A stretch of 40,845 nt of DNA, from contig NZ_UIHC01000029.1 in the NCBI RefSeq assembly GCF_900499075.1, forward strand, positions 1 through 40,845, written 5' to 3'. Made by a program: the position numbers and the translations under genes. The notes below the pieces were generated by a model. The model searched no databases and was not told where the DNA came from. It was given only the letters and a program-made list of their open reading frames with translations. How positions within the stretch are numbered: position 1 is the first letter of the stretch; each line of letters begins with the position of its first letter. Below are positions 1 through 8,209 of the stretch, in pieces. Source of the DNA: Roseinatronobacter ekhonensis. Lineage in GTDB: Bacteria; Pseudomonadota; Alphaproteobacteria; Rhodobacterales; Rhodobacteraceae.

Positions 1-127
1 ACGAAACCCCTCAAGACTGATAACCAAAATACGCTGCCTCACGGCAACGCGTCACAGGTGGCCGGATACCCCGGAACAGGTGGCCGGATGTTGTCGGAAT
101 AGGTGGCCGGATCCTCCGGAATACGCA
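1..127. mobile_element. Terminal end of a probable IS21-family insertion sequence
   Basis: No coding sequence is visible here. Three direct copies of AGGTGGCCGGAT, spaced 22-23 bp, are followed by CCGGAATACGCA, so the element would finish with CA at 126-127. Multiple terminal repeats of this GGCCGGAT type next to a TG...CA end are what I associate with IS21-family elements (istA/istB); the transposase genes would lie left of the window. The end stops 7 bp before the trmO stop codon. The family assignment comes from memory of the repeat pattern, not from a transposase, so it is moderately sure. Confidence 0.6.
56..112. repeat. Three AGGTGGCCGGAT direct repeats
   Basis: Exact 12-bp copies at 56-67, 78-89 and 101-112. 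The about two-helical-turn spacing fits multiple transposase-binding sites at an IS end. Confidence 0.85.
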
Positions 128-133
128 CGCGCC

Positions 134-616
134 TTAGCTGCCTCGGGCTGGATTATCGACGCCGCGAATAAAAGGTTTGATATCTATAAGTGGAGTTCCG
201 TTAACAGCATCAATCGCATCGACCTGTATCCACCCGCGCGCGCTGTCCATATAGGTAATCGTGACAACGCCCAACCCAATCGGGTTGGGTCTTGCGGGCG
301 AGCGTAGCGCGAACGTGCCTGCCCCCTCGGGTTTGTGGCTAGGTGCTTGCCGCAGCAGATCGCGCGGGGCATCCGACATCCAGTATAGCAAAACAACCGC
401 CATGCCGGGCGCCAAGCCGTCAAGCGCCGGGACCAGTTCGGGACGAAGATGCAAAGCTCCGGCCCCGCCACGCGCCCGCGCTGCGCCAAGGTTCTTGGGG
501 CAATCCTCATGCGACCACGGGCTTTCAATATGGCCGATGAAGCTGACGCTGACATCGCCCACCAAGGGCGCAGGCAAGCGCTGCTCGCCCGGACGCAGCG
601 TGCCACGCCCGCTCAT
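134..616 (-). CDS. trmO: TrmO/TsaA-family tRNA (t6A37) N6-methyltransferase
   Basis: 160 residues. The family uses SAM to methylate N6 of threonylcarbamoyladenosine at tRNA position 37, next to the anticodon of ANN-decoding tRNAs. Visible hallmarks are [10 protein letters not shown] (25-34), the central [13 protein letters not shown] (102-114), which is the most conserved block of the family, and [12 protein letters not shown] (138-149) near the end. The open frame extends upstream to 826, but the family sequence starts at the ATG at 616, which overlaps the rlmE stop as ATGA, so translation is probably coupled. It is the last gene of a ppx-rlmE-trmO run. The C-terminal VDNPARGS lies beside the inferred IS end, so the last few residues could have been altered by the insertion; the catalytic part is complete. 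Confidence 0.85.
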   Translation of the reverse strand: MSGRGTLRPGEQRLPAPLVGDVSVSFIGHIESPWSHEDCPKNLGAARARGGAGALHLRPELVPALDGLAPGMAVVLLYWMSDAPRDLLRQAPSHKPEGAGTFALRSPARPNPIGLGVVTITYMDSARGWIQVDAIDAVNGTPLIDIKPFIRGVDNPARGS

Positions 617-1329
617 TCCGTGCCTTGCCCCCGGAACCCGGTTGCGACGACGTATTTCTCGGAGCTGTCGGCGCGGCTGGCAGGGGGTTTGACATTGGCG
701 ACCTTGCGAAAATTCTGCTTCAGCAATTGTTGCAACTCGGCCTCTGCGCCGCCTGCCAAGACCTTGGCAACAAAGGTGCCGTTCTCGTCCAGAACGTCGA
801 ACGCGAAATGCGCGGCGGCTTCGCACAAAGCCATGATGCGCAAATGGTCCGTCTGTTTGTGCCCGGAGGACGAGGCCGCCATGTCCGACATCACCACATC
901 CGCCGTGCCGCCCAACCAGTCCTTGACCTGCGCGTCCGCGCCCTCGTCCAGAAAATCGAGCACATGCACGGTGGCACCGGCCAGTGGCTCCACCTCTTGA
1001 ATGTCCACGCCCAGCACAGTGCCGGTGCGTTTTCCCTTTTTCTCGCCCAGAGCGTTGACCCGCGCCACGGCCACTTGCAACCAGCCACCCGGCGCGCAGC
1101 CCAGATCGACCACCCGCGCGCCCGGAACCAGAAAGCGGTATTTGTCGTCCAGTTCCAGTAGTTTATAGGCGGCACGGCCGCGGTAGCCGTCGCGCCGTGC
1201 AGCGGCCACATAGGGGTCGTTCAATTGCCGCTCCAGCCAGCGGGTGGAGGATAGCTTGCGCCCGCGCGCGGTTTTCACCTTGACCTTCAGGTCGCGCTGG
1301 CCGCGTCCGGATGTATTTTTGCCCGTCAT
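613..1329 (-). CDS. rlmE: 23S rRNA (uridine-2552-2'-O)-methyltransferase RlmE
   Basis: 238 residues, usual family length (about 210-240). RlmE (FtsJ/RrmJ) methylates the 2'-OH of U2552 in the A-loop of 23S rRNA during late 50S assembly. The SAM-binding motif I is [14 protein letters not shown] (74-87). The K-D-K-E catalytic tetrad is complete: K56 in [10 protein letters not shown]149 in VMSDMAAS, K189 in FVAKVLAGG and E224 in SSEKYVVA. The N-terminal 30 residues are basic ([21 protein letters not shown] is cut short here), as in alphaproteobacterial homologues. It starts 10 bp after the ppx stop and overlaps trmO by 4 bp, so the three genes are probably one transcript. Confidence 0.96.
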   Translation of the reverse strand: MTGKNTSGRGQRDLKVKVKTARGRKLSSTRWLERQLNDPYVAAARRDGYRGRAAYKLLELDDKYRFLVPGARVVDLGCAPGGWLQVAVARVNALGEKKGKRTGTVLGVDIQEVEPLAGATVHVLDFLDEGADAQVKDWLGGTADVVMSDMAASSSGHKQTDHLRIMALCEAAAHFAFDVLDENGTFVAKVLAGGAEAELQQLLKQNFRKVANVKPPASRADSSEKYVVATGFRGQGTE

Positions 1330-1339
1330 ATTGAAACTC

Positions 1340-2482
1340 TCAATTCTGCGCCAGATCGAGCGCGCCGTCGCCGCTCATCTGCGCGTATAGCAGCCCTTCG
1401 CGCAGGCCACGATCGGCGACAGACATACGCTCCGTGGGCCAGACACGCATCAGTGCGGTCAGGATCGCGGCACCCGACATGATCTGCGTGTGCCGTTCGC
1501 GCCCGATGCGCGGGTCTTGCCGCCGCCCGATGGGCCCAAGCGCCAGATATTCACGGATCACGCTATCCACCTGGGTGGAATTCATGACCAGCCCGTCAAC
1601 CTTGTTGCGGTCGTAGCGTTTCAGGCGCAGGTAACTGGCCGCCACGGTCGTGATGGTGCCAGAGGTGCCGATGATCTGGAAAGCCTTGTGGGGCGTTGTG
1701 TCGGCATAGGGGGTGAAGGCCTCTAGCTGTTCTTCGAAATACCAGCTCATCAGCGCGAAGCGCGCGGCGTCGTCGTCCACATCTGCAAAGTAGTCCTTCA
1801 GCGTCGCCACGCCCAAGGGCACGCTGATCCAGTCGACCACGCGCGGTTTGTCGGGCAGAGGGTCACGGTTGAACGCGCCTTTATACATCGACAGGATTGC
1901 GTTGCGTCGTCCCTCTGGTGCGACGCGCGACAGGTCAATCCACACAAGTTCGGTTGACCCGCCGCCAATGTCGATGACCAGAAGTTGTTCTGTATCTGCC
2001 GCCACAAGCGAGGCGCAGGACACGACCGCCAGCCGCGCTTCTTCCTCTGCGGTGATGATATCCAGCCGCAAGCCGGTTTCGCGCTGCGCACGGCGGATGA
2101 AATCTTGGCTGTTGCGCGCGCGGCGGCAGGCTTCGGTTGCCACCAATCGCATTTTGCGCACGTCATGCCGTTCCAGCTTGGACCGGCAGATGCGCAAGGC
2201 CTGAAGCGTGCGCTGCATGGGGCGGTGCGACAGCAGGCCAGAGCTTTCAAGCCCCGTACCAAGCTCCACGGCCTTGGAAAAGCTGTCCACAACTTCAAAT
2301 TGCCCGCCCTTGGGGCGCGCAATGAGCATACGACAGCTATTGGTTCCCAAATCCAGCGCCGCATAAAGCTGCGCAGGTTTGGGGGGGCGCGGGGCCTTTG
2401 CCGATGTCCGGCCCGCTGCATGTGCGGGGCCATGGTCTGGTGTCAGGGGCGTACCCGCGCCTGCGGGACGCTGGGGCGTCAT
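1340..2482 (-). CDS. ppx: Ppx/GppA-family exopolyphosphatase / pppGpp phosphohydrolase
   Basis: 380 residues, ASKHA fold. Members release phosphate from the ends of polyphosphate and/or convert pppGpp to ppGpp; sequence alone does not separate the two activities, and this short form lacks the C-terminal HD domain of E. coli Ppx. Visible motifs are phosphate loop 1 [13 protein letters not shown] (42-54), the acidic [10 protein letters not shown] stretch (145-153) that carries the catalytic Glu, phosphate loop 2 [13 protein letters not shown] (169-181) and [13 protein letters not shown] further on. The first 38 residues are a Pro/Ala-rich extension. First gene of the ppx-rlmE-trmO run. The divergent gap to the next plus-strand gene (2483-2656) should contain both promoters, but I see no convincing -35/-10 pair or riboswitch in it. 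Confidence 0.92.
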   Translation of the reverse strand: MTPQRPAGAGTPLTPDHGPAHAAGRTSAKAPRPPKPAQLYAALDLGTNSCRMLIARPKGGQFEVVDSFSKAVELGTGLESSGLLSHRPMQRTLQALRICRSKLERHDVRKMRLVATEACRRARNSQDFIRRAQRETGLRLDIITAEEEARLAVVSCASLVAADTEQLLVIDIGGGSTELVWIDLSRVAPEGRRNAILSMYKGAFNRDPLPDKPRVVDWISVPLGVATLKDYFADVDDDAARFALMSWYFEEQLEAFTPYADTTPHKAFQIIGTSGTITTVAASYLRLKRYDRNKVDGLVMNSTQVDSVIREYLALGPIGRRQDPRIGRERHTQIMSGAAILTALMRVWPTERMSVADRGLREGLLYAQMSGDGALDLAQN

Positions 2483-2656
2483 CTTTCGCCCTCCAATTCA
2501 TGTTAGGTGCAACGTAGTCCAGCGCCGCCCCCCGTGCAAGGCTTCTCGTGCAAGGGGCGCGGGGTCGCGCGTGCGGGGTGCAAGGTCGGTTTTCGCATCG
2601 GCTGGTGCGTCGTGCCGCGCTAGAAAGAGGACAACAAGGCGCAAGGCGGATGGATC

Positions 2657-2953
2657 ATGGCACAGCTAGTCGTTGTATATTGGCGCGATATTCCGGCGCA
2701 GGTGATCGTCGGCAAGGGGCGGCGCGCGCAGAAAGTGCAGCTTTCCGAGCGGTTCGAGCAGGCGATTGACCGTTGCGCGATGAAGGTTGGCGCGAAAGAC
2801 GCCGACGCGTATCTGGCCGACTGGCGCAAAGCTGATCCGGTCGAGGTCGCTGGCAGCGATGAAGAGGTCGCAAGCGCCACGGCGGCCGATCTGGAAGCGA
2901 CGTATGACGCTGACAGACTGCGCATGTTGATTGGCAATGACGGCTGGGCATAG
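2657..2953 (+). CDS. Small conserved protein of the PF13769 'virulence factor' type
   Basis: 98 residues, beginning MAQLVVVYWRDIPAQVIVGK, with SERFEQAIDRCAMKVGAKDADAYLADWRK in the middle (split over several helices) and ending LRMLIGNDGWA. This matches my memory of the short family labelled 'virulence factor' (PF13769), common in non-pathogenic Rhodobacteraceae; the label says little about function. It lies directly upstream of a MetF-like reductase and a pterin-binding methyltransferase on the same strand, so a role in methyl-tetrahydrofolate or methionine metabolism is the natural inference. No signal peptide or membrane segment is seen. A GGATGG stretch sits just before the ATG. Confidence 0.8.
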   Translation: MAQLVVVYWRDIPAQVIVGKGRRAQKVQLSERFEQAIDRCAMKVGAKDADAYLADWRKADPVEVAGSDEEVASATAADLEATYDADRLRMLIGNDGWA

Positions 2954-2992
2954 GCGCAGGTCGTGGCAGGGTTCAAGCTTAGGGAGAGCATT

Positions 2993-3904
2993 ATGGCGCT
3001 ATTGAATTTTCGTCGCCCCGTCGAGACGGTTGCGCCGCAGAACGGGCAGGTCGAGGCCCTGATGCAGGGCTTCTCGCTAGAGGTCATGCCGCGCACTGCC
3101 GAGAAAATCGACGATTTCCGCGCGTTGCTGCCCTTGGGCACGCGGGTCTACATCGCGCATATCGAAGGCACCCCGATTGCCGAGATGGTCGCCACTGCCG
3201 CACGCTTGCGCGCCGAGGGCATGGAACCGATGCCGCATTTCCCGGCGCGTATCATTCATGACCGCGCGGAACTGGCCGATTGGGTCGGACGCTACCGCGA
3301 TGCGGGTGTGCGTCAGGCACTGATGCTGGGCGGCGGGGTTTCCACCCCGGCGGGCAGCTATGACAACTCCATGCAGTTGCTGGAAACGGGCTTGTTCGAC
3401 GGGTTCGACCGGCTGCATGTAGCGGGCCACCCGGAGGGCAACCGCGATATTGAACCTGCCGGGCAAGAGCGGATCGTGATGGACGCGCTGCGATGGAAGC
3501 AGGACTTCGCGCGCAGCACGGGCGTTCAGATGGCGATTGCGACTCAGTTCGCGTTCGAAGCCCAGCCCATCATCGCATGGTGTGACCGCCTGCGGGACCA
3601 AGGCATCACCTTGCCCGTGCATCTGGGTGTGGCCGGGCCTGCCAAGCTGCAAACGCTGATCAAATTTGCCGTGGCCTGCGGTGTCGGTCCGTCGCTGAAA
3701 GTGCTGCAAAAGCGCGCCAAGGACGTGTCGAAACTGCTGTTACCGTTCGAGCCAACGGAACTGGTCCAGGCGCTGGCCACGCACAAGGCCGCGCATCCCG
3801 ATTTCGCGGTCGACCGGCTGCATTTCTTCCCCTTGGGCGGCATAAAGACCAATGCCACCTGGACCGCGACCCATGGCGGCGCCAGCGCGCGCCCCGGTCT
3901 GTAA
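2993..3904 (+). CDS. Methylenetetrahydrofolate reductase-like protein (MetF family, short form)
   Basis: 303 residues. MTHFR enzymes are FAD-containing TIM barrels that reduce 5,10-methylene-THF to 5-methyl-THF. The barrel is recognisable from FSLEVMPRTAEKIDDFRALL, GTRVYIAHIEGTP, the HFPARIIHDRAEL strand-helix, ALMLGGG, and HVAGHPEGNRDIEP. The frame opens at a GTG at 2963, but the ATG at 2993 has a clear ribosome site (AGGGAG, 2981-2986), so I start there. It lies between the PF13769-type gene and a methyl-THF:corrinoid methyltransferase-like gene and is probably co-transcribed with both. It resembles the MetF-like paralogues that roseobacters use in demethylation pathways as well as the biosynthetic enzyme, so I give no gene symbol. 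Confidence 0.85.
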   Translation: MALLNFRRPVETVAPQNGQVEALMQGFSLEVMPRTAEKIDDFRALLPLGTRVYIAHIEGTPIAEMVATAARLRAEGMEPMPHFPARIIHDRAELADWVGRYRDAGVRQALMLGGGVSTPAGSYDNSMQLLETGLFDGFDRLHVAGHPEGNRDIEPAGQERIVMDALRWKQDFARSTGVQMAIATQFAFEAQPIIAWCDRLRDQGITLPVHLGVAGPAKLQTLIKFAVACGVGPSLKVLQKRAKDVSKLLLPFEPTELVQALATHKAAHPDFAVDRLHFFPLGGIKTNATWTATHGGASARPGL

Positions 3905-3925
3905 CCCTTAGCATCTGGAACGCTT

Positions 3926-4915
3926 ATGACCCGCACTGTCATCGAATCCGCCACCAAGACCGTTATTATCGGTTTTGACGAACCGTTCTGCGTGATCGGC
4001 GAGCGCATTAACCCTACGGGCCGCAAGAAACTGGCGGCAGAGCTGGAGCTGGGCGATTTCTCGACCGTCGAGCGTGACGCGTTGGAGCAGGTCGCCTGTG
4101 GTGCGACGGTGCTTGATATCAACTCTGGCGCGGTGTTTTCCAACAAGATGGCCGAGGATCCGCGCTACGCCGACAACAACTTTGTCGAGCCGCCGCTGAT
4201 GCGCGATCTGTGCGCCAGGGTGCAGGCCTTGGTAGATGTGCCCTTGTGCATCGACTCTTCCGTGCCCGCCGCGCTGCTGGCCGGGCTTGAAACCTGCAAC
4301 GGTCGTCCCTTGCTGAATTCGGTCACGGGCGAAGAAGAGCGGCTGGAGGCGATCTTGCCGCTGGTCAAGAAGTTCAACGTGCCGGTGGTGGCGATTTCGA
4401 ATGACGACACCGGAATTTCTGAAGACCGGGATGTGCGCTTTGCGGTTGCCAAGAAAATCGTCGAACGAGCGGCGGATTACGGTATTCCCGCGCATGATAT
4501 CGTGGTGGACCCGCTGGTCATGCCCATCGGGGCAATGGCGACGGCGGGGCATCAGGTGTTCACGCTGGTGCGCCGGTTGCGCGACGAACTGGGCGTGAAC
4601 ACGACTTGCGGCGCGTCGAATATCAGTTTCGGGCTGCCAAACCGGCATGGTGTGAACGCGGCGTTCTTGCCGATGGCGATTGGCGCGGGCATGACGAGCG
4701 CCATCATGAACCCCGTGCGCGCGCAGGAAATGGAAGCGATCCGGGCGGCCAACCTGCTGATGAACCATGACGCGAATGGCGGCGCATGGATCGGGCTGAC
4801 CAAGGTTATGGACGCGATGAAGGACGGCGCAAGCTTTGCCGAGGCCTCTCGCGCGGCGATGGATGCGGGCGCGCGCACCGGCGGGCGCCGCGGCGGACGA
4901 CGCGCACGCGGCTAA
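3926..4915 (+). CDS. Methyltetrahydrofolate:corrinoid methyltransferase-type pterin-binding protein
   Basis: 329 residues, a stand-alone pterin-binding (DHPS-like TIM barrel) domain equivalent to the methyl-THF module of cobalamin-dependent methionine synthase. Motifs: VIGERINPTGRKKL near residues 31-44 (the ERxNxTG signature), GATVLDINSGAV, the PLCIDSS strand, LLNSVTGEEERLEAIL, VVAISNDDTGI, DIVVDPLV and CGASNISFGLP. Such proteins pass the methyl group between 5-methyl-THF and a separate corrinoid protein, either in methionine synthesis by a split MetH (reported for roseobacters) or in O- or N-demethylation. No corrinoid-binding or homocysteine-binding domain is attached or adjacent, so partners must be elsewhere. 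The tail after residue 313 is low-complexity Gly/Arg (GGRRGGRRARG). The gene ends at a strong terminator. Confidence 0.85.
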   Translation: MTRTVIESATKTVIIGFDEPFCVIGERINPTGRKKLAAELELGDFSTVERDALEQVACGATVLDINSGAVFSNKMAEDPRYADNNFVEPPLMRDLCARVQALVDVPLCIDSSVPAALLAGLETCNGRPLLNSVTGEEERLEAILPLVKKFNVPVVAISNDDTGISEDRDVRFAVAKKIVERAADYGIPAHDIVVDPLVMPIGAMATAGHQVFTLVRRLRDELGVNTTCGASNISFGLPNRHGVNAAFLPMAIGAGMTSAIMNPVRAQEMEAIRAANLLMNHDANGGAWIGLTKVMDAMKDGASFAEASRAAMDAGARTGGRRGGRRARG

Positions 4916-4936
4916 ACCGGACTATCCAAGAACACA

Positions 4937-4967
4937 AAAACCCGCCCGAGTGATACGGGCGGGTTTT
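4937..4967. terminator. Bidirectional rho-independent terminator
   Basis: Perfect 12-bp stem AAAACCCGCCCG (4937-4948) / CGGGCGGGTTTT (4956-4967) with a 7-nt loop. A runs on one side and T runs on the other let it end both the methyltransferase transcript (plus) and the clpX transcript (minus), which converge here. Confidence 0.93.
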
Positions 4968-4989
4968 CTAATGTGCTCGGGCGAGTTGC

Positions 4990-6252
4990 TCAGCTTGCGC
5001 TGGCCGCGCCTTTTTTGTTTTCGGCGTAGATCAGCAGGGGCGAGGCGTCCGATGTGACGGCTTCGTCATTGACGACAACCTCGCTGACATTGTCCAGACC
5101 CGGCAGGTCGAACATGGTGTCGAGCAGAATGTCTTCCATGATCGAGCGCAGACCGCGCGCGCCGGTTTTGCGGGCAATCGCGCGTTTTGCGATAGCGCGC
5201 AGCGCCTCGTCGGTGAAGGTCAGGTCCGACCCTTCGATATCGAACAGTTTTTGATACTGCTTGACCAACGCGTTCTTGGGTTCTGTCAGAATGGTGACAA
5301 GCGCGTCCTCGTCCAGATCGGTCAGGGTTGCGGTCACGGGCAGACGGCCCACGAATTCCGGGATCAGACCAAATTTCAGCAGGTCTTCCGGCTCCAGCGT
5401 TTTAAGCCGCTCGCCGATGCTTGTCTGGGTTTCGTCCTTCACGTCGGCGCCAAAGCCGATCGCCGACCCTTTGCCACGCTGCGCGATGATCCGGTCCAAA
5501 CCGGCAAACGCCCCGCCACAGATGAACAGAATGTTCGTGGTGTCCACTTGCAGGAATTCCTGCTGCGGATGCTTGCGCCCGCCTTGAGGCGGCACGGCGG
5601 CCACGGTCCCTTCCATCAGCTTCAGCAGCGCCTGCTGCACGCCTTCGCCCGACACGTCACGGGTGATGGACGGGTTATCGGATTTGCGGGTAATCTTGTC
5701 GACCTCGTCAATATAGACGATGCCGCGTTGCGCGCGTTCGACATTGTATTCGCTGGCTTGCAGCAGTTTCAGGATGATGTTCTCGACATCTTCGCCGACA
5801 TAGCCCGCTTCGGTCAGCGTGGTGGCGTCTGCCATGGTAAACGGCACATCCAGAATGCGCGCCAATGTCTGCGCCAGCAACGTCTTGCCGCAGCCGGTCG
5901 GGCCGATCAGCAGGATGTTGGATTTTGACAGCTCAACTTCGCCGGATTTGCCGGAATGGTTCAGCCGCTTGTAATGGTTGTGCACGGCTACGGACAGCAC
6001 CCGCTTGGCCTGCTCTTGCCCGATGACGTAGTCATCCAGAACATTGCAGATTTCGCGTGGTGTCGGCACACCATCGGTGGTTTTCAGCCCGCCGGACTTG
6101 GTTTCCTCGCGGATGATATCCATGCACAATTCGACGCATTCATCGCAGATGAAGACGGTCGGGCCTGCGATCAACTTGCGGACTTCGTGCTGGCTTTTGC
6201 CACAGAAGGAGCAGTAGAGCGTGTTCTTGCTGTCGGTTTCGGAAGTCGGCAT
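4990..6252 (-). CDS. clpX: ATP-dependent Clp protease ATP-binding subunit ClpX
   Basis: 420 residues from the ATG at 6252; an in-frame GTG lies one codon upstream, but GAGG is better spaced for the ATG. ClpX is the AAA+ hexamer that unfolds tagged proteins and feeds them to ClpP; in alphaproteobacteria it also controls cell-cycle regulators. The N-terminal C4 zinc domain is complete (C14, C17, C36, C39), followed by the Walker A GPTGCGKT, Walker B VYIDEVDK and the ClpP-contact/sensor regions in [15 protein letters not shown]. The length is normal. clpP lies 139 bp upstream on the same strand, with a hairpin between them. It ends at the shared bidirectional terminator. Confidence 0.98.
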   Translation of the reverse strand: MPTSETDSKNTLYCSFCGKSQHEVRKLIAGPTVFICDECVELCMDIIREETKSGGLKTTDGVPTPREICNVLDDYVIGQEQAKRVLSVAVHNHYKRLNHSGKSGEVELSKSNILLIGPTGCGKTLLAQTLARILDVPFTMADATTLTEAGYVGEDVENIILKLLQASEYNVERAQRGIVYIDEVDKITRKSDNPSITRDVSGEGVQQALLKLMEGTVAAVPPQGGRKHPQQEFLQVDTTNILFICGGAFAGLDRIIAQRGKGSAIGFGADVKDETQTSIGERLKTLEPEDLLKFGLIPEFVGRLPVTATLTDLDEDALVTILTEPKNALVKQYQKLFDIEGSDLTFTDEALRAIAKRAIARKTGARGLRSIMEDILLDTMFDLPGLDNVSEVVVNDEAVTSDASPLLIYAENKKGAASAS

Positions 6253-6345
6253 CACTCACCTCTGCGGTCTTGTCGATAGGATAGCTTGTCGGACGGGTCA
6301 TTTCCTGACCTTCTTATGACAAAGCCTAGGTCACTCGGGCGGCAG

Positions 6346-6369
6346 GGACAATGCAAAACTGCATTGTCC
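6346..6369 (-). other. Hairpin in the clpP-clpX intergenic region
   Basis: 10-bp perfect stem GGACAATGCA (6346-6355) / TGCATTGTCC (6360-6369) with a 4-nt loop, 22 bp after the clpP stop. In the direction of transcription it is not followed by a T run, so it looks more like a partial terminator or an mRNA-stability/processing hairpin between clpP and clpX than a full terminator. Confidence 0.6.
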
Positions 6370-6391
6370 TGTGTGTTTGGGCCGGAATGCA

Positions 6392-7015
6392 TTATGCCCC
6401 GGCGGCATCGGCACGCGACGTGACGATATCGTCGATCAGGCCCCAATCCTTGGCCATTTCGGCGGTCATGAAGTTGTCACGTTCCAACGCGTCTTCCACT
6501 TTTTTCAGGGTCTGGCCGGTATGGTGAACGTAGATCTTGTTCAGCCGCTCTTTCAGTTCCAGAATCTCGCGGGCGTGGATGGAAATATCGGTCGCCTGCC
6601 CCTGAAACCCGCCGGAGGGCTGGTGGACCATGATGCGCGAATTGGGCAGCGAGAAACGCATGTCCTTTTCGCCTGCTGCCAGCAACAAAGACCCCATGGA
6701 CGCCGCTTGTCCCACGACCAGCGTGGACACTTTAGGCTTGATGTACTGCATGGTGTCATAGATCGACAGGCCAGAGGTGACGACACCGCCCGGGCTGTTG
6801 ATATACATGGAAATTTCCTTGGACGGATTTTCCGCCTCGAGGTGCAGAAGCTGCGCCACGATCAAGCTGGCCATCCCGTCATGCACCGGGCCGGTCACAA
6901 AGATGATGCGCTCCTTCAACAGGCGCGAGAAAATATCGTATGCGCGTTCGCCCCGGCTGGTCTGTTCGACGACCATGGGAACGAGGTTCATGTAGGTTTC
7001 AATAGGGTCTGTCAT
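6392..7015 (-). CDS. clpP: ATP-dependent Clp protease proteolytic subunit ClpP
   Basis: 207 residues from the ATG at 7015, chosen because family members begin M-x-DPIETYMN; an in-frame ATG at 7030 adds five residues. ClpP forms the 14-mer serine protease chamber served by ClpX and ClpA. The catalytic triad is complete with the canonical spacing: S106 in GQAASMGS, H131 in MVHQPSGG and D180 in ALERDNF. Encoded upstream of clpX in the usual alphaproteobacterial order. The 110 bp upstream of the start (7016-7126) should hold its promoter; none is obvious by eye. Confidence 0.98.
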   Translation of the reverse strand: MTDPIETYMNLVPMVVEQTSRGERAYDIFSRLLKERIIFVTGPVHDGMASLIVAQLLHLEAENPSKEISMYINSPGGVVTSGLSIYDTMQYIKPKVSTLVVGQAASMGSLLLAAGEKDMRFSLPNSRIMVHQPSGGFQGQATDISIHAREILELKERLNKIYVHHTGQTLKKVEDALERDNFMTAEMAKDWGLIDDIVTSRADAAGA

Positions 7016-7126
7016 TGCGCCTGCTTTCATCCTTGACCTGCTACGGTCCGTGATACCCGAGATTGGTTGATTGAATCTTAGTGCTGCGCTGGGAGCGCCG
7101 CAAGGGGCGGGGGGAAAGATTGCGGC

Positions 7127-8086
7127 TCAGGTCGCGTCCGGCGACGCTTCGAAAATCGCATCTATCATCGCCTGATTGCCGCGTGACATCTCTAGCGGGC
7201 AGGCAAACGCGGCACCTGTTTCGGCGCTCGTGGCGAAATTTTCCAGCATCAGGGCGTATTGGTTCACATTGTTGAACCGTTCCATATGCAGCCGGTCTTG
7301 CGCCAGCCATTCCACGCGGGTGTCGCCATACACTGCGCCGTTGAACGGGGCGGACAGTTCTATCCAGCCATCCTGCCCATGAAAGATCATGTGCTGGCGG
7401 CGTCGTTGCATCATGCCGCAGTAAAACGACATGGTGAACTCAGGAAAATCAGCCCAGACACGGGCGAAGATATCGACGCCGTTCTGATACCGGATGTCAG
7501 AGCGCAGGCGCACGGGTTCTGCCCCGGTCGCCATACGCGCAGCGATGGAGGGATAAACCCCCACATCGCGCAGCCCGCCACCGCCTTTGGTCGGATCATG
7601 GCGGATATTGCCCGTGTCGCGGTTTGTGTAGGTAAAGCATGCCTCTATATGTTCCAGCCGCCCGATCACGCCTTTGGATAGCAAGTCGCGCACGCGGTCC
7701 CATTGTGGGTGGTGGGCGACCATGAAGGCCTCTGCAATAAGTTTGCCGGTGGCGTCGCGCGCGGCGATCAGGTCGTCGATTTGCGCTGCATGCAGCGCGA
7801 TTGGCTTTTCGCACAGCACGTGCTTGCCTGCTTGCGCCGCGCGGATGGACCAGTCGACATGCATATCGTTGGGAAGCGGGATATAGACTGCATCAACTTC
7901 GGGGTCCGCCAACAGCGCCTCGTAGCTGGTATGCACGCGCAGGGCAGGGGCGAGGGCCTGGAATGGCGCCGCCTTTGACGCGTCCCGCGTCGCCAGCGCT
8001 GTCAGTTCTGCCCCGCGTGCCAATTGCATGGCTGGCGCCAGATCTGTGCGCGCGATTTTCGCGGCCCCGAGTATTCCCCAACGCAT
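7127..8086 (-). CDS. Gfo/Idh/MocA-family NAD(P)-dependent oxidoreductase
   Basis: 319 residues. N-terminal Rossmann fold with the nucleotide-binding loop WGILGAAKIA (3-12) and the family's CEKP motif (92-95) at the end of the cofactor domain. The C-terminal alpha/beta domain includes GGGLRDVGVYPS, the usual substrate-side segment of the dihydrodiol dehydrogenase/xylose dehydrogenase-like subgroup. Members oxidise or reduce sugars, inositols or related polyols; the substrate cannot be read from the sequence. It stands alone, divergent from argS, with no sugar transporter or kinase beside it, so context gives no pathway. Confidence 0.88.
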   Translation of the reverse strand: MRWGILGAAKIARTDLAPAMQLARGAELTALATRDASKAAPFQALAPALRVHTSYEALLADPEVDAVYIPLPNDMHVDWSIRAAQAGKHVLCEKPIALHAAQIDDLIAARDATGKLIAEAFMVAHHPQWDRVRDLLSKGVIGRLEHIEACFTYTNRDTGNIRHDPTKGGGGLRDVGVYPSIAARMATGAEPVRLRSDIRYQNGVDIFARVWADFPEFTMSFYCGMMQRRRQHMIFHGQDGWIELSAPFNGAVYGDTRVEWLAQDRLHMERFNNVNQYALMLENFATSAETGAAFACPLEMSRGNQAMIDAIFEASPDAT

Positions 8087-8128
8087 GATCGTCCCCCCTG
8101 TATGGCGGCGCTACCATATCGGTCATAG

Positions 8129-8170
8129 GGTCACGCGCAAGGGGCGCAGGCCATTGACGCTTGCGTGACC
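8129..8170. promoter_or_regulatory. Inverted repeat in the divergent Gfo/Idh-argS promoter region
   Basis: GGTCACGC (8129-8136) and GCGTGACC (8163-8170) form an 8-bp perfect inverted repeat in the only gap between the two divergent genes (8087-8209). A TTGACG at 8154-8159 could be a -35 element for argS, but no good -10 follows at the right distance. Operator or RNA hairpin are both possible. Confidence 0.35.
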
Positions 8171-8209
8171 GGCGGCTAGGGCATGGCGCAAGCTATAGGA
8201 TGGTCGCAG

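Noticed and set aside
617-826. Upstream extension of trmO
   Set aside because: Overlaps rlmE and lacks family similarity; the ATGA overlap at 613-616 gives the start.
2483-2656. Possible SAM-type riboswitch before the one-carbon cluster
   Set aside because: The gap holds repeated CGTGCAAGG sequence, but I could not build a known riboswitch core from it.
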